A stretch of DNA of 64,000 nt from assembly GCF_042453785.1 (NCBI RefSeq), contig NC_091676.1, positions 999,501 to 1,063,500 on the forward strand, given 5' to 3'. The stretch is from Malus domestica. Taxonomy: Eukaryota; Streptophyta; Magnoliopsida; Rosales; Rosaceae. Made by a program: the position numbers and the translations under genes. The notes under the pieces were generated by a model, which was not told the DNA's origin, searched no databases, and was given only the letters and a program-made list of their open reading frames with translations. Positions 37,895 to 49,575 of this stretch are shown in pieces (position 1 is the first letter of the stretch; each line of letters begins with the position of its first letter).

Positions 37895-38890
37895 ATGCAT
37901 ACTACTGTTGTAAACTATAGGTACAAACGATCAGCCTCTAGGTTGACAGTAGGTGCACACTTGTTTGGCATCTTAGCAATCATACTTATGCTTGTTTGGC
38001 TCCTGCATTACCGTGGTGGCATCGATTATGATTCTGACAATTCAGATCGAGTTTTCAACGTAAGTGATCATTAACCTTCATAAATAATACTATTTTCTTT
38101 CTTAATCGTGGCTCAAATTAAAATTTAAGTCATTTTTTTTTATTTGGCAGGTTCATCCGTTTCTTATGTTCTTCGGTTTTATTTTCTTTGCTGGTGAAGG
38201 TACGTAAGTAGTAGCGTACTAGGGTTTCAATTTCTCTATCTATGTAGGCTAAATATAGGTACATACATTTAAATATTAATATCCAAACGAAAAATTATTA
38301 TTGCGTGTATGCGATATACCAGCGATGATGGCATACAAGACCGTAATGTCAGAACACCAGGGGCAGAAGTATATGCACGCCTTGTTACACCTGATAGCTC
38401 TATGTACCGGAATATTTGGGATATGCGCTGCTTTTAGATACCATGACATGAGGCAGATAGATGACATGTATACCCTGCATTCATGGATTGGCTTGGGCAC
38501 CTTTATCTTGTACGGTTTGCAGGTACGTACGTACTAATAAATTAACATAACTTCGTTAATTAGTTAATTATATTCCTTAATTACTTAATTAAGCACATGA
38601 ATGGTTTGATTTGCATCCAGTGGCTGGTTGGAGCTGCTGCTTTCTTGTTTCCAGGAGGTACGGCAGAGTCGAGGTTGAGATTAATTCCATGGCATATGAG
38701 TATGGGCAGGACAATTCTATACTTGTCGATATGTGCTGCCCTAACTGGGTTGATGCAGAAATTCACATTCCTTGGACTTTCGAAAGCGCTGGGAGACAGA
38801 GAATCGCACTTGATCAATTTCACTGCACTAGCAATCCTCCTCTTTGGCATCTTCGTCGATCTTTCTGTCGCCCTTGCCCGTTATGTGTGA
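37895..38890 (+). CDS. Cytochrome b561, transmembrane ascorbate ferrireductase type (tandem copy 1)
   Basis: Six-helix di-heme protein that passes electrons from cytosolic ascorbate across a membrane (tonoplast or similar) to monodehydroascorbate or ferric chelates. Exons 37895-38059, 38151-38199, 38323-38522 and 38621-38890 give 227 aa. The four heme histidines have the family spacing: H57 (VHPF), H90 (KYMHALLH), H124 (LHSWIG) and H163 (PWHMSMG). MAYK and the FPGG loop are also present. Four of the helices are obvious as hydrophobic runs. An in-frame ATG at 37715 exists, but the ATG at 37895 gives the normal length and helix 1 position. No signal peptide or DOMON domain, so it is the plain CYB561 subfamily. 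Exon lengths 49 and 200 are identical in the neighbouring copy. Confidence 0.93.
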
Positions 38891-39294
38891 TATGTATAGT
38901 TTCTTAATTTAATTTCAGTCCTTTTCTTTTCTTTTCAGCTGGTCTATTCAGTTGAAGACATTGGTTTGGTGTTATATATAATGTTGATTTCATATGTATA
39001 ATCTTTTTTTTTCTTTTGGTGTGATTCATATTTGAGCGAATTTATGTATGAGGGAGGGTTCATATGGGAGACCAATATATTGATTACGATATGAATTCAT
39101 TATTTTTGCACTAATGATCAGATAATGTTGTGTTGATTCCTTAATCAGTTGAGTTTGTATATCAGTCCCTAATATCTTTTCAAATACAATTTTCTTGTAC
39201 TTTTGCACTATATGAAAAACATATAGCATCACTCTCTAATAGTTCGCATCTTCAATGATGGTGTACACGATATTTTACTGTGCAAACGTCATAA

Positions 39295-39610
39295 TCGGAA
39301 CCATTCATTTTCTTTATGATAATCTAAAGATAAATGTTGTACCCAGTGCACAAGGCTCCCGCTTTACTCAGGGTCTGGAAGAGGTGAATGTCGGAACCAT
39401 TCATTCTCTTTATGATAATCTAAAGATAAAGGTTGTACCCAGTGCACAAGGCTCCCGCTTTACTCAGGGTCTGGAAGAGGTGAATGTCGGCTAGCCTTAC
39501 CCCCATTTATGAAGAGGCTGCTCCCAAGTCTCGAACCCGAGACCTACCGCTCATGGGCGAAGACACTTGCCATCGCACTAAGTGCGACCTCTTATGATAA
39601 TCTAAAGATA
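39295..39610 (-). mobile_element. tRNA-derived (Au-like) SINE with a tandemly duplicated tail and target
   Basis: Read on the minus strand, a SINE runs from about 39590 to 39429, with a B box GGTTCGAGACTTGG (39521-39534) and the tail GGGAGCCTTGTGCACTGGGT. The target sequence TTATGATAATCTAAAGATA occurs three times: 39314-39332, 39410-39428 and 39592-39610. A 96-bp unit (39295-39390), containing the target plus about 58 bp of SINE tail, is repeated in tandem at 39391-39486. The simplest reading is SINE insertion with a 19-bp target duplication, then a local tandem duplication of target plus tail. It lies between the two b561 genes. Confidence 0.75.
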
Positions 39611-39962
39611 ATTTCTATAAAAATTCATTCGACTTAAAAGACTATTTACTGCCGACGACTTGACTTAGCCATATGGGACACACAGAAACAGAATGCAAAA
39701 AACATATTCCAAGTTTTTGGCCTTGACACCTAAAGATCAGCCGGCTAGACGGTTTTCCATATTCCACGTACTGGGCGGCATCGATACTTCGAATTCTCAT
39801 TCAAACATTGTTTACTTTGGGCAAATAAAACTCTAATCCTTACATTAATTTCATCAAAATTTCCATTCTTTTCTAATCAACACTGTTTCTCTTGGTGTGT
39901 TTTAAATACAGTCCTAGTAAAGCTTGTAGCTCTGGAGAGGGTAACACTTACAAGTTACAACA

Positions 39963-41061
39963 ATGGCACCTAAGAGTCGTAGCTACCAAATTTCAGCAAC
40001 CCCAGCTACATTATTTGGGCATTTGCTAGCTATGGCCATAACAACCCTGGTTCTTGTTTGGACCCTAAAGTTCCGCGGTGGCTTCGCTCTCGAATCCGGC
40101 ATCGAAGAGAAAATTTTGAATGTAAACGTTACGTAATTGTTTAAATCTTGCATATGCGCATATTATAACTGAAGTTTATATGATCATATCCTTTATTTCA
40201 TCATATTCTTCCTCTCATTTTTCACAGGTTCATACGTTTCTAATGGTGGTCGGGTTTATTTTGATCGGTGGAGAAGGTAATTATATTGGAACTCACTAGG
40301 TCAAAAAATTGTGTTTATAACCTTGCTAAAACGAATGTGCTCCTTGTGCACCTAAATTGAATCCTTGTCTTTGCAGTACATATTAGCTTAAATTTGACTA
40401 TCGTCTGTATCAAAAGCATTGTTAAATATCCCTAGAATATTAAGGACTGATCTGATGGGGTGGCATTTTATTGGTGCAGCAATCATGGCATACAAGACAG
40501 TCCAAGGGACAAGGAACACACAAAAAGGGGTGCACGTGATATTGCATCTTCTAGCTCTGGCGGCTATAATTTTTGGGTTTTACTGTGCTATCCAGTTTAA
40601 TCACGAATCCAGAGTTCCACATTTTCTTACCTTACACTCCTGGCTCGGCATAACAACCATCTCTTTATTTGGTATTCAGGTAATACTAACACTTTACAAG
40701 AGCTAAAATACGTCACCACCTTATACGTCATGTCGCTTTTGCAAACAGAAACTCTTGACTAAATGACCATACAATTATATTGTTTCTTGTTTTTCAGTAC
40801 TTGTTTGGCTTCGTGTTCTATGTGTTTCCGGGTGGAGACATGTCGTCGAGGGGAAATTTTATGCCATGGCACACATTTTTTGGGATGGTGATATTTCTTC
40901 TAGCAGTGTGCACGGCTGAGACAGGGTTAATGGAGAGGTTCTTTTTCTTGGCCGTAGTAAAAATTAATCAAGAAGTTCTTATAGTCAACTTCACTGGTCT
41001 TTTGCTCTTTCTCTTCGCAGCCACCGTCAGCCTCACCGTCCTCCTCCCTCGGCTTTATTAA
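39963..41061 (+). CDS. Cytochrome b561, transmembrane ascorbate ferrireductase type (tandem copy 2)
   Basis: Second b561 gene, about 1.07 kb downstream on the same strand. Exons 39963-40121, 40228-40276, 40480-40679 and 40798-41061 give 223 aa. Heme histidines H55 (VHTF), H88 (KGVHVILH), H122 (LHSWLG) and H161 (PWHTFFG) keep the same spacing as copy 1. Exons 2 and 3 are exactly 49 and 200 nt, as in copy 1, supporting origin by tandem duplication. The proteins are clearly diverged (about half identical by eye, most different at the N-terminus and in the last helix), so the duplication is old and both copies look functional. Same predicted role: ascorbate-dependent transmembrane electron transfer. 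The membrane in which it acts cannot be told from sequence. Confidence 0.93.
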
Positions 41062-42414
41062 CTAATACCAACCAGTCATCTTTACCTTAGTATATTTTTC
41101 TTATTAAATTTTTGTTTTGAGACGAATTATTTTTGCTGTTGTTTTGATAGAGCATTATATTTACGCGTAGAACGAGAGAATTAATATCAGTAGGTTGTAG
41201 TGCTAAGTATTAATACATTTCTACTTCCGTAAAAAATTTGTTGAGCTGGATGGCTATTTGTATACTTAAATTAATAAAGCAAAAGATGAACATTCAAGTA
41301 AGTTTATTGTCATCTTACTTTGTATCTGTCAAAGTGTAGACGATTTATTAGGAAAAATTGAAAGTAGATCAGCGTCATTAGTGTCATTTTACTTTAGCAT
41401 AATTTTCTCATTATTTTTAAATATTGTATATTGTATAGTGCAAATCTACAATCACAAAGTCAGATGTTTGTAATTCAATTGATTGACAGTATTTGCTTTT
41501 ATGTTTGAGATTGTGTTTGGACGGCTCCCACAAAATAAAAAACAAAATACGATATCACAAAGTAATGATGATGTTTGGAATGAGATCCACTGTGTCCGTA
41601 GCACGCGCACAAATGGATCCGAACCACTTAAGAGAGAGAGAAAGAGATTCGAGCGATTCAAATTTTTGGATTTTTGTGAAGTGTGTCAGTAAGATGAGCT
41701 AATAGGACAGTAAAATTGAAATTGAATGGTCCAAATCTCTCAATCTGTGTACTCTATATGTAGTGATTCGGAACATATCTCAATACGGAGGTGGTTTTGC
41801 ACCCACGCATTATTAGTTTTAACAATGGTGGAAGTGGCGGGACCAATGGTACAACATCCTTGTAGCCACAATCAGCGTCGTCCTTTTACTTTGTAGGAGG
41901 ATATCGTATCTATGACTATGAACAAGAGACCATGGTCTTGGTGGCGCATTATGGCACCCATACGTGTGGACAACCTTACATAAACAATGCAAAAACACAT
42001 CTTCTACTGCAAGACATTCTGGAGAAATTCTTGTGTTCACTAAAGGACTACTTCATTCGTACATCCACACACACAGTTTCATAGTGGACAATAGTACAAG
42101 AGGTCTCGCTTACGAATGATGACTTAATTTTCTAGATGGACACAAGAATTTTTTGTTGTTGTGACAAAGGGGGAGGACACGTGTTCGGCATTGCTCAGCT
42201 CAAACATTGCTGTTCAGGGGGGGCACATAGAGAACGATTCCAGCACTAGCTATATAATCATTAGAAGAACAAATTTGGAATTCCACAACTGAGAAGCAAT
42301 CTTTCACTTTGATAAAAATAACAAGCAGAATCCAAAATTGAAATAAAACTAATTAATATACTAAACATAGTTAGCACCATTGTTAAAAAAAAAAAAATGA
42401 AAGGAGAAAAGAAA
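41062..42414. other. Convergent intergenic region
   Basis: Contains the 3' flanks of b561 copy 2 (+) and the OBERON gene (-). Short open frames at 41452-41702 and 41819-42040 are not recognisable. No repeat or RNA gene identified. Confidence 0.55.
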
Positions 42415-45400
42415 CTAGACCCGTTGCTGCTTTGTTGCTTCCATTCTCTCCAACAAGCCAGCAATCTCGCCTTGCATTCGAGTTTTCATCTTGTAGTAAT
42501 CACAATGCGAACTTTCCAAAATTTTCAGCTCCTCCAGTTTCTTCCTTCGCTTTTCCTCCGTCTCTTTCAGACACAATTTGGAAAACTTTCCGGCATACTC
42601 TTCCTCCAGCTTCTCCGTCTTTGTTTGTATCATCTGACGGTACCCTTCTGCCTCTCTCCGCGCTTCATCAGCCTTGTCCTGGAACATTCTAGCTTCCGCT
42701 TCCTTTATCCTCACTAAGCTTTCCAAGCTCTCAAACCCGTCTATTTTTGGTAAGGTCCCAAACTGGAACTCATCCTCATTGCTTATGTGGGATGATTTCT
42801 GACGCGTATCGTTGGACAGTGAATCTCGTTGCATACTAGAACTTGTGTTGTAAACAGCATATTTCGGAGGTGCAGAAACGGATTGTGAAAAGGGGGTCAA
42901 ATCTTTTCTCAGGCTGGATTGAGAGGCACTCAACTCTTTTGTGGATATGGTAGAAGCAGGATATTCTGATACTCCATCTGTATCTATTTCAAAAGGAAAG
43001 TCAAATCCAGAGTTAAGCATAAACAGAAAAGAAAAGAAACATTTAGAACGAGTATAACATTCAAACTCAAGCTATAGAGGAGATTTAACCTATCAACAGT
43101 GAAACGAAAAGAAAAAAAAAAGGCCAAAACAACAAAAGGGTAAGCTACAGAGATTAAAATGCTATTTAACAGCCACAGGAATATGATCCCCATCGTAGCT
43201 AATGTGCATACAACCAGTAGCCTCAAGTAAGCAATTCAGAGTATTCCATTCAACATAGTTCCAATTACCCTAGCCTCCAATACATGCCATAGGGTAATCA
43301 ATCAACGTCCTTGAGACATTCAGTGACTGTTCTCTAATTTGTAAAAGAACATTATGCTAAAGTAGAATACGGCGAGCTTAGATGAGGTACAATTAACATC
43401 CCTATGATTTTATATTCAACGTGTGAAGAAATAAAAGTAGTTTGGAGCAACAAAATAGCATAAGGGTCTCGTGTTTCTAATTCAAAGATTGCTAGTTATG
43501 TTTTTTTTTCCAAGACACTCTCATCATCTACCTTAACATCTCATTTCGCTACATTAATACTTTGCTCTTGTTTTCACATTAATGGCCGACATTTCGTCCC
43601 ATAAGTAGTGGCTCCCCTAATGGCAATTCGTAGAATTTTTCATTTACCTTTATGCTTTTTGGCACAATATCAAGTAAAAGAACAAACGTTTAAGTTGAAA
43701 TAGAAAACCGAAGAGGGTTGACTTACAATTAAAGAACTGAATAATGAAATTGCAGGCATCTGAAGGAGACATCAACTGGCTTCCAAGCTTGGAAATAATC
43801 TCCTCAGCCTTAATATGCAGTTCCCGGCCTTTAAAATCATCGCTTCTCCTAAAAATCTTCTTAACACAGTCAAGCTCCTTGATAAGGGTCTCTAGTCCCC
43901 AGTCCTTTGCACAGCACAGAAACACATCCTTAACAAAACCAAACATTTCCGAAGCATGGCCGCATCCAATGCAATGAAATTGCATCTCAGTTGTCCCAGA
44001 GGGACCCTTCAAGCTAGGACCCGGTTTAATGAGATTCCTCTGAATACCACAAGCAGCGTGGCACCAATGCGAGCAAACATCGCAGCCAACCCAACTACAA
44101 GTATTATTGGCACAGTCGAAATTCAAACATACAGGACACATACAGGAACTACAAAACCCCTTATTTGCAGAGCAAATCTTGCAGTCACAATCATCAACGG
44201 GCAATAAACTCTTGCAATTCACATTCTTACACCTCATAAACGAAAAAATCTCCACCAGCTCGGTTGCTGGAAGGCGGTTTTTCCCAGATACGAAGTTCCC
44301 AAGTCCCATTTTCACAGCAACCAAAATCTCCAATTGATCCTTCTGACATTTAGAGAGATTCTCCTTTGTAAGATCAGACCTTCTCTGAAGCCGGTTTTGA
44401 AGGCTCGCCAATTCTTCCTTCTTCTCTGGCGCAGATGTCAGATTCTTCAAGTATTCTTTAGTTGATAAGAGCATTTCTTCGGGAAGCTCTTGAACTATCT
44501 GAGCCATGCCAGTTACAGACTCCGAAACAATTTCGCGGAGAATTCTCTCCGGTCTCGAGAGTTTCCTGGCTCTCCCACCACCATCCACACCCTCCAATCC
44601 TCTCAAACTTTCAGAACCTCTCCCTCTAGAATCCCCGGAAAGGGTATCGATTTTCGGCTTAGCAGGCAACTCAGATGGAAAAAAAGAAAGATTTTCAGAG
44701 CTAGTTGTCCTATAAACACTGTTATTATTACAAGAATCCTTACGATTACTCTGCATCATCGACAAAATCCCGCCGCCGTGATTCGACAAACCGACTCCGT
44801 CTCCAATCGGCTTAAACCTGCTATGCACAGACCCATTAGTCCCCTCCCCACAGTTCCAAATTTGATCATCTTTCCCAACAGAATACTCGAAATCCGTCGA
44901 ATTTCGGGTAAGCGAGCAACTGGGGTTGTGGGAAAATTGGTGGGAATAAGAGTACGACAATGAAGCTGCTGTGAAATCATTGGAGCAAGTGGTCTGTGTG
45001 TTGTTAGCAGACGGCGCCAACGACTGTATGCTTCTACTAGGCCGCAGCATCGCCGGATGATCGCCATTCTGCAAGGCGTTTGAGGCGGTGAGAGAGAGAG
45101 ATACCTCCGGCAAGGCTAGAGAGAGATTCAAAGTCTCGAGCTTTGGCTTCTTGTCGACCCTGCTTTCTCTCTCCGCCTCCTCCTCAAGCTCTCGCTTCGA
45201 GCAATTCAACCTGGTTTCGTTCAAATTAAGGAAATCTCTCTCTACCCATTTGTTAGAATTCTCAGATACGATGATGCCTTTACCTTTGAAACTCTCTTTC
45301 TCCAACGAAGTCAGCAAATTTGCGCCGGGTAACTCCTTCTCGAGAAAACCCAGTTTGGAACTGTCGCAGAGGTAGCTTAGAGTCAACTCCTGCGAACCTA

Positions 45401-45602
45401 AATTTCCAATCTTTGAGGGTTTTGATTGGAACCCATCAGAACCCATGTCTGATTCTCTAAGAAATCCGAACCCCTTTTCGGAGAATCCCATTTTCTCTTC
45501 TGGGTTGTGTTTGTTTTGCTTGGAGATATGGCGAGTGACCTTGCTCTGAGACGCCTCATCGGCGGCAAGATTCCCAATCGCTCGATCCTTGTCGCCAAAC
45601 AT
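42415..45602 (-). CDS. OBE3: OBERON3/TITANIA1-type PHD-finger protein
   Basis: Nuclear PHD protein; the OBE/TTA family acts in root and shoot meristem establishment and maintenance and auxin-dependent embryo patterning. Exons 43727-45602 and 42983-42415 join in phase (T|AT, Tyr) to 814 aa. The N-terminus is long and Ser/Asn-rich, with an LNLSLALPEVSLSL block (EAR-like LxLxL) near 160-175 and a conserved SVHSRFKPIGDG motif. An alpha-helical region precedes the zinc domain. The Cys/His-rich PHD region spans about 455-548 (CKNVNCKSLLPVDDCDCKIC ... GCDVCSHWCHAACGIQ ... FHCIGC). The C-terminal exon encodes a long coiled coil (LVRIKEAEARMFQDKADEAR onward). It matches Arabidopsis OBE3 closely through the PHD and coiled coil and is somewhat longer at the N-terminus. 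The start codon is only about 10 bp from a (CT)25 tract on the coding strand. Confidence 0.93.
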
Positions 45603-45610
45603 GGCCTTAT

Positions 45611-45612
<2 letters not shown>

Positions 45613-45662
<50 letters not shown>
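45613..45662. repeat. (AG)n microsatellite in the OBE3 leader
   Basis: About 25 uninterrupted AG units on the plus strand, reading (CT)n on the coding strand immediately before the OBE3 start codon. Confidence 0.95.
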
Positions 45663-45666
<4 letters not shown>

Positions 45667-47361
45667 GAGGAGAGAGAGAAATTACCAGGTAAGAGAAATA
45701 GGAAGGGGAGACAGGGGAAGTGTGTCTGAGAAGAGAAGAAACTATAGAGAAACAGAGAGGAAAAGGTCTGCGCTCTACAGGGGCTGTTTGGAAAATAGTA
45801 AAGAATCTGGGGTTGTGTTTGGAATCAAATGATTCTTCAGCACACCATAACTGAAATCTCAATTTCTCTATCCGCAACGGGATTGCCCAACGGCTGGATT
45901 TTTCAAGCGTTTACACCGAAAAACGGCGATATGATGTACAAAATTACTGAACTGGCCCCGCTGTGTTTGATGGATTTACTCATGCTCTGCTTTGAGTCGT
46001 CTTTTTCTTCGTCTTTTTCTTGGTGCATGCCTTTGACTCGGAGTGGTGGTGAAGGAAGAGGACAACTTTCTGTATTTTTCGAGAAAAATATGGATTAACG
46101 TTTAATTAGGGCATAATTACCGTTTAACTTCCTAAAAAGGTGTTTAATTGCTTTCAACTTTGAGTCAAAGTTTAGCCGGTAAAGGGTTACAAGCTCATGA
46201 AATTTTTGTTTTTGTAACTCTTCTTGCATAAATTTCAAGTTTTTATTCTACATAACATGTTTTAAGTTTTATTCTTTGTATTGGTGAATCGCAAGATAGT
46301 AGCAAGAGAAATGTTTAAATGTCTTTATGAATCTTACCGGCTCCTCGTCCCCTTTTCAAAAGAAAAAGACTCTTATCGCATGTGTATTTGTCCAAATATA
46401 TAATAATGAGTTGAGAGCCTAGTTGATAAGTCCAATAATATCCTGTTTTCATTTGTAAAATTAAAGTCTTATAACGACAAATAGCATACTAAATTATTAT
46501 ATAAATGTTGTTACAACTACAACTTACCTCAATCGCCATTTTTTCATATATTGTAGTCAATTGGAAGGCAACTTTGTTCAAAAAGATTGTAAAATGAGTC
46601 ACACATGTGCATGAAAATTTGGGAAATTATGTAAGCGTCTCCTAAAGGTAGCCAACAACATGATTTTGGTATATTGGTGAACTTCTCGAATTCAAAGAAT
46701 ATTTACCAAAGCACATAATCCATTTTGATATATAATCGGGATGACTTTTATAATTATCGTATCGTTGTCAAAAGAATAAAAATTCTTCCTAATAATGTTT
46801 CTTTGTTTAATGCCAAAAATATCCGTTGAATTAGCAGAAGCTTCGCTGATATCAAATTTTCAATTTGTTTAGCACTAGTCACTTGCTACTTGCTACTAAA
46901 TTGAATATTATCCAAGAAAAGTTGACGTTTTGTTTCTTTTGAAACTTAGACTCGGTCGATCTGTTTCTATTGACTCGGTTGATCGTTCTCCTTTTTTGCT
47001 CATTAATCATAATTTTTTTAAGAAATTGTTATTAACACTTCAAAATCTCTTTTGACACTCCAAACTTCCTATAATTAGAAAGACAAATACACTTATGAAG
47101 AGTGTAGAATGAGATTTTTTAAGTGCTAATAACAGTTTTCTTTTATTTATTAATGTATTGTTCTTTTGCTTTTGAGACCAACAAATAATGTTTTTGTAGG
47201 AATATCAAATCGCTTGACATGTTATCTCAGTAAGATCTTCTTTTAGTAACATCCTTTATAAAACATGTTACATAATTATATGTGTTCAAAAGTAGAGACA
47301 TTTTTCATGTAAAATGTGAGTTCAAATGAGACTACAATAGGGAACCAAAATAAGGTAGGAG

Positions 47362-47613
47362 ATGGGTTTTCAAAATCTTGTCAATGAAGATTCAGTCCAG
47401 GTCGTGAATGCTATGCAGAATTTCTCACGTTATATGTCTCATGTTAGATCTGTTGTGGTTGTGGAGGATGTGAAGTCATTAATGGTTGGGATCATTGGAG
47501 CTTTTTCTACTCATGTGCCTCGCCAAGCCAATGAGATTGCTCATCGCTTAACTCATACCGTCCTCTTCAGTGGTTCTTTTTGTTCATGGTTAGAACTGCC
47601 ATTCATAAGATGA
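47362..47613 (+). pseudogene. RNase H-like (RVT_3) domain fragment, retroelement-derived
   Basis: An 83-codon frame encodes the C-terminal half of the plant RNase H-like domain common in non-LTR retroelements and their captured fragments: VVNAMQN, VVEDVKSLM and HVPRQANEIAHRLTHTVLFS, followed by W.ELP. The N-terminal half with the first catalytic acidic residues is absent. No other retroelement domains are nearby, so it is most likely a decayed remnant. Confidence 0.65.
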
Positions 47614-48209
47614 GTGACTGAAAAATCAAGATTGTAGTTTAACAGTTACTTCATGATTAGAACTGCCATCCATAAGATGAGTGATTAATAAATATTGATG
47701 AGGGGCAAGACATGATTAATTGATTGTTAATTATATTTAGGACATGACACATCATCATCGATCACTATCATGATGCAGTACTTAATATTCATTGTTAGCA
47801 AAAAAGTCTTCATATGTTAATTAATTAATCACATAGGGCCAAGGGAATCTTACAACAAGTTAAGAGTGGTTTGGTTAATTTGGTAATTAGCGGTATAAGC
47901 TGTGTAAAGTGGTTTGCTTTTAGAGTCCAGACTCGAAAACGACGTCCAACTGGTAAAACGCGTTTGGCAAATCCCATTTTCTCATTGTGTTACCAATAAT
48001 TTTGAATGAAATGATTATGTTTTGTTTGTTTTTCTAAATAAAAAAATAAGGTTGTTTTACTCGCAACATATGTTTTTGTTGAACGCATTCATATATTGAA
48101 TACATTATATTTGCTTTTAATCTAAAATTTGTCTTCATACATCTTACATTTTTTTAATTGGCACACGTGGGATTTGGTCAAGGAGTAGTACCATTCGCAC
48201 TCATTTTTA

Positions 48210-48397
48210 CCTCAAAGAGGATTATCTCCAGATTCACTTTGTGGGGATCACATTTTAGCGATTTATCGTACATCATGAGGTCAGTTTTCGTCAGGTACTA
48301 TTTATGTTTAATTCTAAATAAAAAATGTCAAATAATTTATAACAACACGATACGCGATGAATGATTGAGATGTGAAAATCCTTAGGATCCCCACAAT
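48210..48397. repeat. MITE-like element related to 1959-2165
   Basis: Diverged copy: CATTTTAGCGATTTATCGTACATCATG on the left and ACACGATACGCGATGAATGATTGAGATG with TTAGGATCCCC on the right pair as imperfect inverted arms. They resemble the repeats at 1959 and 58040. Confidence 0.45.
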
Positions 48398-48931
48398 TTG
48401 ATTCTGAATACAATCCAAATCTTTTTTACCTCTCGCTTTCTTGCTAACTTTCTATCATTAATTTTCTTTAATTCCAACGACAAAAAATTGAAAAAAAAAA
48501 TATGTGAAATATAAAAACGGAAATGTAAAGTTGCATGCATGAGGGAGAGCACGCGCAAAGGCAACGCGGTATTGACGTATGCGGCTGCGGCTTCCTATCC
48601 CGACGTGCAAGGAAAGGCCGTCGTCAATGAGTCGATTTCGCAATGTCATGTTGCTATCCGTCATTTTTTTCGTTCATATTTATCAAATTTCATGTTTTGT
48701 CCTAACAAAGTATCCTTTTGATATTTTCGTCTTTCTTATTCATGACTTGTTACTTTATTTATGTTATTTTAATTTTCATTTGATTTATTCAATATAAAAA
48801 TTAAAAAAACATATGATGCTTTTATGGCAATAATGAAAAGCAACATATTTATGTATTATGGTACGTGTTTATCCTCACTGACCTTCGATAACAATTAACA
48901 ATTTAACACACTAATTAAAAAATTACACAAA

Positions 48932-48933
<2 letters not shown>

Positions 48934-48969
<36 letters not shown>
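48934..48969. repeat. (AG)n microsatellite
   Basis: About 18 AG units. Not close to any gene I can call. Confidence 0.9.
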
Positions 48970-48972
<3 letters not shown>

Positions 48973-49575
48973 CACAAAAACAAGTGACAAAAATTATATT
49001 CCACCTCTATCTAGCACTACCTCACAACCCTTAGTCTCATCCGTTGAATTTGATATGTTTGATATGCCTTAAAAGACATTTCATCCAACATCCTAGGGTC
49101 AATATTGAATATTGAATATTGAGGCCAACAAGATTGAACGTTGAGATTATGATTAAAAAGCGTGCTTTTGGGGTCAACAATTGTCAAACCAAAACTTCAT
49201 TTCTTGCCAAATTATGTTGAGCGCTTCATGAGACATATAGCTCAAGCAGTTAAAAGCATTTACCTATATACACTCATATCTTCGTATCCAAGAGAAACGC
49301 TAAAGGAAGAGAAAATTATGAATTTCATAACTTAAACTAATTACCGGCTTCCAATAAAACATTTTCACTTCCAATACTAGCAGCTACAAGAACATCCTTA
49401 ATTAATTATGAACTTAGGAAACAAATACAGCCATAAAAACAATTTAGAAGTCTCTGCAGCCGTTACAAATGGCATATCTCACCGCACAAAGTTAATATTA
49501 ATACTATTTGATTAATGTCAGCATGCATGCTTCATTACTGGGAAATATATCTAATTAAACACAAAAACAAAAATC

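Larger units (their letters stand above)
45663..49575. other. Intergenic between OBE3 promoter and ZFP4 3' end
   Basis: The right flank of OBE3 (its promoter, about 45663-46100) is followed by AT-rich DNA. It includes an RNase H fragment (47362-47613), a MITE-like repeat (48210-48397) and a GA microsatellite (48934-48969). A short GC-rich patch near 48540-48660 has no recognisable coding content. No intact gene. Confidence 0.55.
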
